64,000 nucleotides of DNA. Origin: Bradyrhizobium sp. AZCC 1610. Its GTDB lineage: Bacteria > Pseudomonadota > Alphaproteobacteria > Rhizobiales > Xanthobacteraceae. The stretch is from positions 3,381,001 to 3,445,000 of the forward strand of contig NZ_JAZHRR010000001.1 in NCBI RefSeq assembly GCF_036924515.1. Direction: 5' to 3'. A program made the position numbers and the translations under genes. Shown piece by piece: positions 7,865 to 15,614 of this stretch (its first letter is position 1; each line of letters begins with the position of its first letter). Under the pieces are notes generated by a model. It was given only the letters and a program-made list of their open reading frames with translations. It was not told where the DNA came from and did no database searches.

Positions 7865-8743
7865 ATGGACCGCACACAATCCAAAACCCTGGCCGCGCTG
7901 TGGATGGCCGGCTGGCTCTCCCTGATGCTGATCATAGCGATCGCCGGGCGCGAGGCGGCGCGCGAGATCAACGTGTTCCAGCTCATGGAGACGCGCTCGG
8001 TCCTCGGCTTCCTGATGCTGTACCCGCTGATCCGCGCCAGCGGCGGATTTGGCATGATGAAGACGACGCGGCTGCCGCAGCACGTGGCGCGCAACCTCAT
8101 TCACTACGGCGCGCAGCTCGGCTGGTTCTTTGCGCTGACGCTGATCCCGATCGGCCAGGTGGTGGCCATCGAATTCACCATGCCGATCTGGACCGCGATC
8201 CTGGCCGCGACCTTTCTCGGCGAGCGCATGACTATCTGGAAGATCGCGGCGATCATGCTCGGAATAGTCGGCGTCGTCGTGATCGTTCGCCCCGCCACCA
8301 GCGAGGTCAATCCGGGGCAGCTGATTGCGCTGGCGGCCGCAGTCGGGTTCGGCGTGTCGGTCGCGATGGTCAAGTCGCTTACCCGGACCGAGCAGACGCT
8401 ATCGATCATGTTCTGGATGCTGGTGGTGCAATCGGCGGCTGGTTTCTTTCCCGCGCTCTACGTCTGGACGTGGCCGCCAAGCTATCTCTGGGGCTGGGTC
8501 GTGGTGATCGCGTTTTGCGGCACGTTCTCCCACTACTGCATGGCGCGCGCGATGCTGCATGCGGATGCCACCGTGGTGATCCCGATGGATTTTCTGCGGG
8601 TTCCCCTGACCGCCGCCGCCGGCTGGCTGATCTATTCGGAGCGGCTCGATCTGTTCACCGTGCTCGGCGCCGCGCTGATCCTCACCGGTAATCTGTTGAA
8701 CCTGAAACCGAATCCTTCGACTAAAGCGTCCGCCCAAAACTGA
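7865..8743 (+). CDS. EamA/DMT-family transporter
   Basis: The 292-residue product has about ten hydrophobic segments arranged as two repeats of five, the drug/metabolite transporter layout. A WAG...REAAREINVFQLMETRS opening is typical of rhizobial EamA proteins with RarD-like or riboflavin/amino-acid exporter roles. The second EamA domain begins near PGQLIALAAAVGFGVSVA. The ATG at 7865 was chosen because the frame upstream overlaps the divergent RidA gene and lacks membrane character. The substrate is unknown. Confidence 0.8.
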   Translation: MDRTQSKTLAALWMAGWLSLMLIIAIAGREAAREINVFQLMETRSVLGFLMLYPLIRASGGFGMMKTTRLPQHVARNLIHYGAQLGWFFALTLIPIGQVVAIEFTMPIWTAILAATFLGERMTIWKIAAIMLGIVGVVVIVRPATSEVNPGQLIALAAAVGFGVSVAMVKSLTRTEQTLSIMFWMLVVQSAAGFFPALYVWTWPPSYLWGWVVVIAFCGTFSHYCMARAMLHADATVVIPMDFLRVPLTAAAGWLIYSERLDLFTVLGAALILTGNLLNLKPNPSTKASAQN

Positions 8744-8759
8744 ACTTTATTTGCCGGGC

Positions 8760-8775
8760 TGTGATCTAGATCACG
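8760..8775. promoter_or_regulatory. CRP/FNR-type palindrome
   Basis: TGTGATCTAGATCACG reads TGTGA-N6-TCACG, a near-perfect match to the CRP-family operator, in the intergenic gap 145 bases upstream of the caspase-fold gene. It could equally be bound by another CRP/FNR relative. The position fits an activator or distal repressor site for the downstream gene. Confidence 0.5.
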
Positions 8776-8919
8776 CCACGGTGCGTGTCGCGACGGTAAC
8801 GGATGGCTCCGGATTTGGTTGTCGCGCTGCTTTTTTGTGGCGCGAAGCGGGCGGTTTTCTGTAATGTCCAGCCAGCGTTAAAGCCAAAGCCTTTTATCGA
8901 TTCTGCAGGGGGATTTCCT

Positions 8920-10344
8920 ATGCGCTACCCAACCCTCATTTTGTCCGCCATCTGCATGCTCTTTACGGCGGGCGCCGCCAGCGCCGAGAAGCGTGTTGCC
9001 TTCGTCGTCGGTAACGGCGCCTACAAGAATGTAGCACCGCTGCCGAACCCGTCGGTCGATGCGAAGGCGATCGCCGCGACCCTGCGCAATGTCGGATTCG
9101 AAGTGGTCGAGGGCTCCAATCTCACGCGCGACAAGATGACCGAGCGGCTGCTCGACTTCGGCAAGAAGGCGCAAGGCGCCGACGTCGCGCTGTTCTTCTA
9201 CGCCGGTCACGGCATTGCCATCTCGGGCACCAACTATCTGTTGCCGATCGACGCCGACATCAAATCCGAAATGGACGTCAAGCTCGGCGCCGCGATCAAT
9301 ATCGACCTCACGCTCGAGCAGACCATGGGCGACGCCAAGGTCAAGCTGGTGTTCCTCGATGCCTGCCGCGACAACCCGTTTGCGGCCAAGATCAAGTCGA
9401 ACTCCGCGACCCGCAGCGTCAACGTGCAAACAGGTCTCGCCGAAATGAAATCCGGCGAAGGCACGCTGATCGCGTTCGCGACCGGCCCGGGCCAGACCGC
9501 GCTCGACGGCCAGGAAGGCGGCAACAGCCCGTTCACGCGCGCCCTGCTCGCCAACCTCACCCAGCCCGGCGTCGAGATCCAGCAGGCGATGACCAAGGTC
9601 CGCGCCCAGGTCAATGAGGAAACCAGCAAGGGACAACTGCCCTGGGGTCACACCAACCTGATCGGTTCGGTCTACCTGAACGGCGCACCCGCGCCCGGAG
9701 CCGTCGCGGCTGCAGCGCCAGCAGCGGGCGCTTCAAAAGCGTCGGACGTCGAACTGGAGTTCTGGCGCTCGATCAAGGATTCCAACAAGCCGGAAGAGCT
9801 CAATGCCTATCTGAGCAACTACCCGAACGGTCAGTTCCGCTCGCTGGCATTGTCGCGCATTGCGTCGCTTGAGAGCGGCGCGAAGGATGCAACCCGCAAC
9901 CTGAGCACGGGCATTGACCCCGCGACCTTCAAGGAGGAAGCGAACCAGACCACCGAGGACCAGATCGGCCTCGACAAGGGCCAGCGCCGCGACGTGCAGC
10001 GCCGCCTCACCGGGCTCGGTTTCGACACCAAGGTCAGCGGCCAGTTCGATCAGGCAACCCGCGGCGTGATCACGCGCTGGCAGGCCGCCCGCGGCTATCC
10101 CAAGAGCGGCTACCTCAACAGGCTGCAGCACAAGGCGCTGCTGACGGAGATCGTGGCAGCCGCGCCTACCGCGAGTTCCGACGAGGAGCGTCCCGCTCCC
10201 AAGCGCCGCGCCCCCAGCACCGTTCAGGCGCAGCCTCAAGGGCAGTCGCAGCCACCGCCGCAGCGCCAGCACAGCAACCCCGGCCCCGATCCGGCCGGCG
10301 CCGGGCGCTTCATCGGCGGCGTCGTGGGCGGCATGCTGCGCTAA
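8920..10344 (+). CDS. Secreted caspase-fold (metacaspase-like) protein with peptidoglycan-binding-like domain
   Basis: The 474-residue product has a signal peptide (MRYPTLILSAICMLF, cleavage near ASAEK) and then a peptidase C14 domain. The catalytic dyad is present: His97 in FFYAGHG and Cys149 in LDACRDNP. A second helical segment (EFWRSIKDSNKPEELNAYL) is typical of rhizobial caspase-like proteins. Residues of about 360-410 (DKGQRRDVQRRLTGLGFDTK) match a PG_binding_1 fold. The C-terminus is Pro/Gln-rich and ends GGVVGGMLR. The ATG at 8920 has AGGGGGAT upstream. It is probably an exported, wall-associated protease; its substrate is unknown. Confidence 0.85.
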   Translation: MRYPTLILSAICMLFTAGAASAEKRVAFVVGNGAYKNVAPLPNPSVDAKAIAATLRNVGFEVVEGSNLTRDKMTERLLDFGKKAQGADVALFFYAGHGIAISGTNYLLPIDADIKSEMDVKLGAAINIDLTLEQTMGDAKVKLVFLDACRDNPFAAKIKSNSATRSVNVQTGLAEMKSGEGTLIAFATGPGQTALDGQEGGNSPFTRALLANLTQPGVEIQQAMTKVRAQVNEETSKGQLPWGHTNLIGSVYLNGAPAPGAVAAAAPAAGASKASDVELEFWRSIKDSNKPEELNAYLSNYPNGQFRSLALSRIASLESGAKDATRNLSTGIDPATFKEEANQTTEDQIGLDKGQRRDVQRRLTGLGFDTKVSGQFDQATRGVITRWQAARGYPKSGYLNRLQHKALLTEIVAAAPTASSDEERPAPKRRAPSTVQAQPQGQSQPPPQRQHSNPGPDPAGAGRFIGGVVGGMLR

Positions 10345-10370
10345 ACCCCAACGCGACCCATCTACAAAAC

Positions 10371-10397
10371 GGCCCGGGGTTCATCCCGGGCCTTTTT
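10371..10397 (+). terminator. Terminator of the caspase-fold gene
   Basis: GGCCCGGG (10371-10378) and CCCGGGCC (10385-10392) form an 8-bp stem followed by TTTTT. Confidence 0.85.
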
Positions 10398-10439
10398 CAT
10401 TCTCCGCTTCGCAAAATCAAAATGCGTGCTCGCGGCGAT

Positions 10440-10679
10440 CTATTTGCCCGCGGCCTTTCGCAATGCCTCGTTGATGCGGTCCTGCCAGCCGGGGCCGCCT
10501 TCCTGGAAATATTCCAGCACATCCTGATCGATGCGCAGCGAGACCAGTTCCCTCACGCCGGGAAGCCGGGGCGTCTTCGGCGGCGCTTCCGCCACCTTGG
10601 TGGTAGTGCGCTTGAACGCGGCCTCGGCCTCGGTGCGCGCGTCGTTCAGGGTTCTCGGCCGCCGCGGCTGGTCCGCCAT
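10440..10679 (-). CDS. BrnA-like antitoxin-family protein without a toxin partner
   Basis: The 79-residue product ends VSLRIDQDVLEYFQEGG then PGWQDRINEALRKA. This is the C-terminal ribbon-helix-helix-like signature of BrnA antitoxins (xLRxDxxVLxxFxxxGxGxQxxIN). The N-terminal half is basic and likely disordered. No BrnT toxin (about 90 residues) is next to it. It starts two bases after the cysK stop on the same strand, so it is probably in the cysK transcript. It may be a DNA-binding regulator rather than an antitoxin. Confidence 0.7.
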   Translation of the reverse strand: MADQPRRPRTLNDARTEAEAAFKRTTTKVAEAPPKTPRLPGVRELVSLRIDQDVLEYFQEGGPGWQDRINEALRKAAGK

Positions 10680-10681
10680 CG

Positions 10682-11659
10682 CTAGATTCCTTCAAACAGT
10701 GCGGTTGACAAATAGCGCTCGGAGAATGACGGCACGATCGCGAGGATGGTCTTGCCGGCGCTCTCGGGGCGCTTGCCGATTGCAAGCGCCGCCGCGATCG
10801 CGGCGCCCGAGGAGATGCCGCCGGGAATGCCTTCCATGCGCGCCAGCGCCCGCGACATCTCGATCGCCGTCGGGCCGTTGACCTTGACGATCTCGTCAAT
10901 GACCGAACGGTCCAGAATGTCCGGAACGAAGCCGGCGCCGATGCCCTGAATCTTGTGCGGCGTATGCTGCCCGCCCGACAGCACCGGGCTTTCCTCCGGC
11001 TCGACGGCGACCACCCGCAAGGTAGGCTTGCGTGGCTTCAGCACCTGTCCGACGCCGGTAATGGTGCCGCCGGTGCCGACGCCAGCTACGAAGAAATCGA
11101 TGTTGCCGCCGGTGTCGTTCCAGATTTCCTCGGCCGTGGTACGGCGGTGAATTTCGGGATTGGCGAGGTTCTTGAACTGCTGCGGCATCACGGCGTTGGG
11201 CGTGGTCCGCACCAGTTCCTCCGCGGTCGCGATCGAGCCCTTCATGCCTTGGGCTGCCGGCGTCAGGATGATCTCGGCACCGAGGAAGGCCAGCATCTTG
11301 CGCCGCTCGATCGACATCGACTCCGGCATCACCAGTTTCAGCCGGTAGCCGCGCGAGGCCGCGACAAAGGCCAGCGCGATGCCGGTATTGCCGGAGGTCG
11401 GCTCGATCAGCACCGTGTCGGCATTGATCACGCCGGCCTTCTCCATCGCGATCACCATCGCCGCGCCAATGCGGTCTTTGACGCTTGCGGCGGGATTGAA
11501 ATATTCGAGCTTGGCGAGGATGGTTGCGCTAACACCGTGCGCCTCCGGCAATTTGCGCAAGCGGACGATCGGCGTGTCGCCGATTGCATCGACGATGGAA
11601 TCAAAAACCCGGCCCCGCCCAGGACGTTGCACTGCACTCGTTACTGACGACGCATCCAT
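10682..11659 (-). CDS. cysK: Cysteine synthase (O-acetylserine sulfhydrylase)
   Basis: The 325-residue product is a fold-type II PLP enzyme that makes cysteine from O-acetylserine and sulfide. The PLP lysine is Lys61 in NPAASVKDR. The substrate loop EPTSGNTGI and the phosphate-binding [12 protein letters not shown] are intact. The Ser that contacts the PLP ring is in PGGISSGAA. Start 11659 was chosen over 11683 because AGGAG lies eight bases upstream. The N-terminal extension of about 15 residues before [13 protein letters not shown] is longer than in E. coli CysK. Confidence 0.92.
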   Translation of the reverse strand: MDASSVTSAVQRPGRGRVFDSIVDAIGDTPIVRLRKLPEAHGVSATILAKLEYFNPAASVKDRIGAAMVIAMEKAGVINADTVLIEPTSGNTGIALAFVAASRGYRLKLVMPESMSIERRKMLAFLGAEIILTPAAQGMKGSIATAEELVRTTPNAVMPQQFKNLANPEIHRRTTAEEIWNDTGGNIDFFVAGVGTGGTITGVGQVLKPRKPTLRVVAVEPEESPVLSGGQHTPHKIQGIGAGFVPDILDRSVIDEIVKVNGPTAIEMSRALARMEGIPGGISSGAAIAAALAIGKRPESAGKTILAIVPSFSERYLSTALFEGI

Positions 11660-11905
11660 CTCAACACTCCTGTAACAAATCATGTGCGGGGAATTGACGG
11701 CTCTCCCTACTTAGGAGGCGGTCGCATTGATGCGCAAGCCGGAAGTGCCGGAGCCGAAGAGTTCGCTGCATTGCAAAACAAGAACATCGCAAATATCGCG
11801 AAATGAACTCATTTGTGTTGCGACATCGTCAAGGGTTTTGGTTATACTTTCGTCGCGAACTGAGCCAGAGGTCCCCAGAAGTTCAGATCGCGAAGGAGGG
11901 TCACG

Positions 11906-12121
11906 ATGCCAGCTATTGCTGAAATCCTGTCGACCGTAGCGTATAAGCCCGATCCACGCGGCTGTGATTTGCCGACGTGCCCTGTGTGCGCTGATACCAT
12001 GGTGGCTGCGGAAGCTTCCGCCTACCTCAACGACAACGTGATCAGCTATCTCTGGACCTGTGACACCTGCGGTTACGGTTTCGTGACCAAGCACTCGATC
12101 AAGAGGTTTGCCTGTAATTGA
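11906..12121 (+). CDS. Small zinc-ribbon protein
   Basis: The 71-residue product contains two CxxC pairs (CPVCADTM and WTCDTCGYGF) about 30 residues apart, a rubredoxin-like zinc knuckle arrangement. GAAGGAGGG precedes the ATG. Short ribbons of this kind occur in multiple copies in Bradyrhizobium, and another is at 37815-38060. No catalytic domain is attached, so the protein is probably structural or regulatory. Confidence 0.7.
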   Translation: MPAIAEILSTVAYKPDPRGCDLPTCPVCADTMVAAEASAYLNDNVISYLWTCDTCGYGFVTKHSIKRFACN

Positions 12122-12148
12122 TTCAAACTATCGTTAGAGCAATGTCAC

Positions 12149-12178
12149 CGCGCGCCCAACTGGCGCGCGTTTGTTTTT
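12149..12178 (+). terminator. Terminator of the zinc-ribbon gene
   Basis: CGCGCGCC (12149-12156) pairs with GGCGCGCG (12162-12169), followed by TTTGTTTTT. Confidence 0.8.
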
Positions 12179-12191
12179 GGTCCTGAAATTT

Positions 12192-12806
12192 CTATCCGTT
12201 CCGCTGCGCCCGCCGAATTTCGGTCGGGCGACGCTTGTACACCTCCGCAAAGACCGCATTGAAGCGGCGCAGGCTGCGGAACCCCGCCAGCAGCGCAATC
12301 TCGATCATCGGCAATTTGGTATCATCTAAAAGTCGCTTCGCCCGCTGCACGCGTGCCGTCTTGGCAATCTGAGCGGGGCTGGCGCCGAGATGCTTGTCGA
12401 ATAATCGGGATAGATGCCGCGGCCCCACCCCAAGGCTGGCGGCGAGCACTTCAACCGGCGCGCGATCGAGTGCGCCCTCACTGATCAGCCGGACCGCACG
12501 TTCGACGGTGGCCAATGAGCCCTTCCATGCCGGAGAGAACGGCGCCGTCTCCGGCCGGCAACGCAGGCACGGCCGAAATCCAGCGCGCTCCGCTGCCGCT
12601 GCCGATGGATAAAAGGACACGTTTTCCGGCTTCGCGGGGCGAACCGGGCAGACCGGACGACAGTAGATGCGCGTTGTCCTGACACCTGAGAAGAACTGAC
12701 CGTCAAATCGTCGATCACGGCTGACGCGCGCCCTCTCGCAGGCTGCTACGTCCAGGTTGCCAACCCTGGTCCTTGCCGACGACCGAGTCCGAATGCGGCG
12801 AGCCAT
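12192..12806 (-). CDS. Ada-type methyl-phosphotriester/AraC regulator lacking the glycosylase domain
   Basis: The 204-residue product has the Ada zinc domain: Cys49, Cys53, Cys80 and Cys83 (IYCRPVCP and CLRCRPE), with the same 4/27/3 spacing as E. coli Ada Cys38-42-69-72. An AraC helix-turn-helix follows (VEVLAASLGVGPRHLSRLF and PMIEIALLAGFRSLRRFN). In this group these domains usually continue into an AlkA 3-methyladenine glycosylase, but here the frame ends shortly after the AraC part (RRAQRNG). It could therefore act only as an AdaA-like sensor of methylated DNA. It is divergent from the MFS gene. Confidence 0.85.
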   Translation of the reverse strand: MARRIRTRSSARTRVGNLDVAACERARVSRDRRFDGQFFSGVRTTRIYCRPVCPVRPAKPENVSFYPSAAAAERAGFRPCLRCRPETAPFSPAWKGSLATVERAVRLISEGALDRAPVEVLAASLGVGPRHLSRLFDKHLGASPAQIAKTARVQRAKRLLDDTKLPMIEIALLAGFRSLRRFNAVFAEVYKRRPTEIRRAQRNG

Positions 12807-12861
12807 CGCACACTCCCGATGTTACGTCGCAGCCATAATATGTTTCGGGAGCACGGAAACA

Positions 12862-14661
12862 ATGGTCGCCGCCGCGGGCCAGTTCTTTGGATGGTCGGTT
12901 GCCTGGTCAGCGTTCGCAATCGCCGTGTTTGCCTGGGGCACCGGCTTCTATGGCCCCTCGGTGTTTCTTCAATCGCTGCACGAAACGCGGGGCTGGCCCA
13001 TCTCGCAAATTTCAGTGGCCATTACCGCCCACTTCCTGCTCAGCGCGATCGTCATCGCCTGCGTGCCGGAGATTCATCGCCGACTTGGAATCGCCAAAAC
13101 GACGTTCCTTGGCGCGGTCCTCACGGCGGCTGGCCTCATCTTGTGGTCCGGCGCGCGCGAGCCGTGGCAGTTGTTCGCCGCGGCAATCCCAAGCGGAGCT
13201 GGTTGGGCCATGACGAGCGGCGCTGCGCTGAATGCCATCGTGGCAAGATGGTTCGATCGTGACCGGCCGATCGCGATAGCGCTTGCATTCAATGGTGCCA
13301 GCGTCGGCGGCGTGCTGTTCGTGCCGATGTGGGTCTGGTTGATACGATCGATCGGATTTCCGTCCGCAGCGCTTCTCGTCGGCGGCTGCATGGTCGCCAC
13401 GGTCGCTTATCTCTGCGTCAGGTTCCTGGCCAAATCTCCCGAAGACATGGGGCTAGCGCCAGACGGCGAGGCGTCGCATCAGGCGAGCGCGAGGCCGCAG
13501 CCGAGACGGACCCGCATCGAGATCGTTCAAAGCTGGTGTTTCATCACGATTTCGGCAGCTTTCTCGCTCGGACTCTTTGCGCAGATCGGCCTGCTTGCCC
13601 ACCTGGTGGCTCGTCTTACGCCGGAGCTTGGAATTGAGCATGCCGGGTTTCTTGTCAGCCTGGCAACGGTATGTGCCGTCATTGGCCGGACCGCAACCGG
13701 CAAGTGGATTGGTGAGCATGATCGCCGGTTCGCCGCTGCCGCCAACTTTGCCGTGCAGATCGGCGGTGTCCTGTTGTTGATTTTCTGTAGCGGATCGGTG
13801 GCTCTCACGCTTGGATGCGTTCTCTTCGGTCTCGGAATCGGCAATCTGACCTCGCTCCCGCCATTGATCGTACAGAAAGAATTCGAACGCGCGGATGTCG
13901 CCACCGCGGTGGCGCTGATTATCGCGATCAACCAAGGGGTATTTGCATTCGCACCTGCAATCATTGGCGCGATGCGTGACATGACTGCCAATTATCAGTT
14001 GCCGTTCGCGCTCATTGCCCTGATCCAACTTCTGGCAGCAGTAATTATCCTGCTTGGCCGGCCGGAGGTCCACACGCGCTCAAGCGACTTCACCCTAGCG
14101 CGGCTTCAGCCACAAGGGCGCCCGGCCGGGCCCTCGCCTGCAGGCGGGACACCGCCTCGGCCAGCGGAACGTCGGCCTGTGAGCCGTCGCGCTCGCGCAG
14201 GCACACCCGGCCGTCCCTCATCTCGCGCCCGCCGACGATCGCCATCACCGGCACCGCCATTTCATGCGCGGCCAAGATGCGCCGCGAAAGGGTATCGGCG
14301 CCGTCATAGGCAACGGCCCGGATCCCGGCATCCTCGAACGCCGCCAGAACTTCCGCGCCATATCCGGCCTGGTCTTTCGAGATCGGCGCGACCGCGACTT
14401 GGTCCGGTGACAGCCAGAACGGCAGCACGCCGCCATGGTGCTCGAGCAGGATCGCGATCATGCGGCCGAGCGATCCGAAGATGGCGTGGTGGATCATCAA
14501 GGGCCTCGCGCGGCTGCCGTCGGGGGCGACGTAGGACGCCTCGAGCCGCTGCGGCAGCACGCCGTCAAGCTGCACTGTGCCGCACTGCCAGGATCGTCCC
14601 AGCCGGTCACGCAGCGCGAATTCCAGCTTCGGTCCATAGAACGCACCTTCGCCGAGATTGA
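12862..14661 (+). CDS. MFS transporter whose reading frame runs on into the antisense of the ThrRS gene
   Basis: Residues 1-400 form a twelve-helix major facilitator of the oxalate/formate-antiporter or MCT-like type: GFYGPSVFLQSLHETRGWP start, then a second half from FITISAAFSLGLFAQIG. The transporter-like part ends at LLGRPEVHTRSSD, at about 14085. From 14090 on, the frame is antisense to the convergent ThrRS gene and encodes an Arg/Pro-rich low-complexity tail to 14661, so the natural stop appears to have been lost. The neighbouring frame has a TAG at 14096. Start 12862 was taken from MVAAAGQFFGW with GGAGCACGG upstream. Substrate unknown. Confidence 0.75.
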   Translation: MVAAAGQFFGWSVAWSAFAIAVFAWGTGFYGPSVFLQSLHETRGWPISQISVAITAHFLLSAIVIACVPEIHRRLGIAKTTFLGAVLTAAGLILWSGAREPWQLFAAAIPSGAGWAMTSGAALNAIVARWFDRDRPIAIALAFNGASVGGVLFVPMWVWLIRSIGFPSAALLVGGCMVATVAYLCVRFLAKSPEDMGLAPDGEASHQASARPQPRRTRIEIVQSWCFITISAAFSLGLFAQIGLLAHLVARLTPELGIEHAGFLVSLATVCAVIGRTATGKWIGEHDRRFAAAANFAVQIGGVLLLIFCSGSVALTLGCVLFGLGIGNLTSLPPLIVQKEFERADVATAVALIIAINQGVFAFAPAIIGAMRDMTANYQLPFALIALIQLLAAVIILLGRPEVHTRSSDFTLARLQPQGRPAGPSPAGGTPPRPAERRPVSRRARAGTPGRPSSRARRRSPSPAPPFHARPRCAAKGYRRRHRQRPGSRHPRTPPELPRHIRPGLSRSARPRLGPVTARTAARRHGARAGSRSCGRAIRRWRGGSSRASRGCRRGRRRTPRAAAAARRQAALCRTARIVPAGHAARIPASVHRTHLRRD

Positions 14662-15307
14662 TTTGAGGCGCGAGGCCGCATTGCCGCGCGGCATCGCCGA
14701 GCTTCGCCTCCGACCAGTCCCAGGTCGCGTCGTCGCCGGCACGCACCACCGGCCGCGTCGCCAGCGCCACTTCGTAGTCGGGAAAACCGAGGTCGCAATA
14801 AACCTCGTCAAGCAGGGCGATGAAGCGCGCGACTTCGCCCTCCACGTCCTGCTCGCGGCAGAACACGTGCGCGTCGTCCTGCTCGAAGGCGCGCGTCCGC
14901 ATGATGCCGTGGAGCGAACCGGAAGGCTCATTGCGGTGGCACGCGCCGAACTCCGCATAGCGGATCGGAAGCTCCCGCCACGAGCGCAGCCCCTTGTTGA
15001 AGATCTGCACGTGGCACGGGCACGACATCGGTTTCAGCGCCATCGCCAGCTCGCCGTCGTCGATCCGGAACATGTGCTCGCCGAACTTGTCCCAGTGGCC
15101 GCTGCGGCCCCAGAACTCCTGCGGCAGCAGCTGCGGCGTCCGGACCTCGGCATAGCCGGCGCAGCGCATCTTGCGCCGGAGATAGTCCTCCAGCACCCGG
15201 TAGACCGCGTAGCCGCGCGGATGCCAGAACACCATGCCCGGCGCATCTTCCTGAAGGTGCCAGAGTTTGAGCTTCACGCCGAGATTTCTGTGGTCGAGAT
15301 CGTCCAT
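14090..15307 (-). CDS. Short threonyl-tRNA synthetase (catalytic and anticodon domains only)
   Basis: The 405-residue product is a class II ThrRS core. Motif 2 is FGACHRNEPSGSL with FEQDDAHVF, and motif 3 is IHHAIFGSLGRMI. The zinc-site sequence is MSCPCH (MNCPGH in standard ThrRS). An anticodon-binding domain follows (PDQVAVAPISKDQ onward). The TGS and editing domains of the usual 640-residue enzyme are absent. It would be a second, non-editing ThrRS if a full-length thrS exists elsewhere. AGGAAA lies eight bases before the ATG. A Thr-codon leader with terminator precedes it, as expected for control by Thr-tRNA charging. In motif 3 the usual HRAI is HHAI and SLER is SLGR. Confidence 0.85.
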   Translation of the reverse strand: MDDLDHRNLGVKLKLWHLQEDAPGMVFWHPRGYAVYRVLEDYLRRKMRCAGYAEVRTPQLLPQEFWGRSGHWDKFGEHMFRIDDGELAMALKPMSCPCHVQIFNKGLRSWRELPIRYAEFGACHRNEPSGSLHGIMRTRAFEQDDAHVFCREQDVEGEVARFIALLDEVYCDLGFPDYEVALATRPVVRAGDDATWDWSEAKLGDAARQCGLAPQINLGEGAFYGPKLEFALRDRLGRSWQCGTVQLDGVLPQRLEASYVAPDGSRARPLMIHHAIFGSLGRMIAILLEHHGGVLPFWLSPDQVAVAPISKDQAGYGAEVLAAFEDAGIRAVAYDGADTLSRRILAAHEMAVPVMAIVGGREMRDGRVCLRERDGSQADVPLAEAVSRLQARARPGALVAEAALG

Positions 15308-15352
15308 GGCTGTGTTTCCTTGCGATTGGAAAAAGCGCGGACGGGGACCATC

Positions 15353-15396
15353 AAAAACCAGAAAAGGCCCCGTCCGTCGCCGGCGGGGCCTTTTCT
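15353..15396 (-). terminator. Attenuator terminator between leader peptide and short ThrRS
   Basis: Read on the minus strand, AGAAAAGGCCCC pairs with GGGGCCTTTTCT (12 bp, 15360-15396) and is followed by GGTTTTTG. It sits after the leader peptide and 46 bases before the ThrRS ATG. It would therefore cut transcription before the gene, unlike an end-of-gene terminator. The 5' arm continues CCCCGCCGG, which can also pair with CGGCGG inside the leader. Confidence 0.75.
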
Positions 15397-15415
15397 GGGT
15401 GAAGTACGCTTGTCT

Positions 15416-15493
15416 CTAGCGCGCGCAACCAGCAGGCGATCCGCCGTAAGCGGTCGCCGTGGTGGTCAATGCGGCTGATCGAAGCTTATTCAT
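15416..15493 (-). CDS. Threonine-rich leader peptide of the short ThrRS gene
   Basis: A 25-codon frame reads MNKLRSAALTTTATAYGG and then seven more residues to a TAG 20 bases before the terminator stem. Codons 10-12 and 14 are ACC ACC ACG and ACC, so Thr is four of five consecutive residues but one. The peptide's own RNA folds: GGCGACCGC (15450-15458) pairs with GCGGATCGCC (15435-15444) with one bulge. The same CGGCGG can instead pair with CCGCCG in the terminator arm. A ribosome stalled at the Thr codons would cover the first segment, free the second and block the terminator. This is the classical attenuation design. The Shine-Dalgarno (CAGGG) is modest. Confidence 0.7.
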   Translation of the reverse strand: MNKLRSAALTTTATAYGGSPAGCAR

Positions 15494-15614
15494 GCCCTGT
15501 ATATGGCGGCAAAACGCTCAGGCGTCAACGCCAGCCGCCTGGCGTCGCGGAATATGGATGATGCGCGGGGACATCAACGCTCCTGCGGCGGATGATCTGG
15601 CTTCTGGTCAGGCT

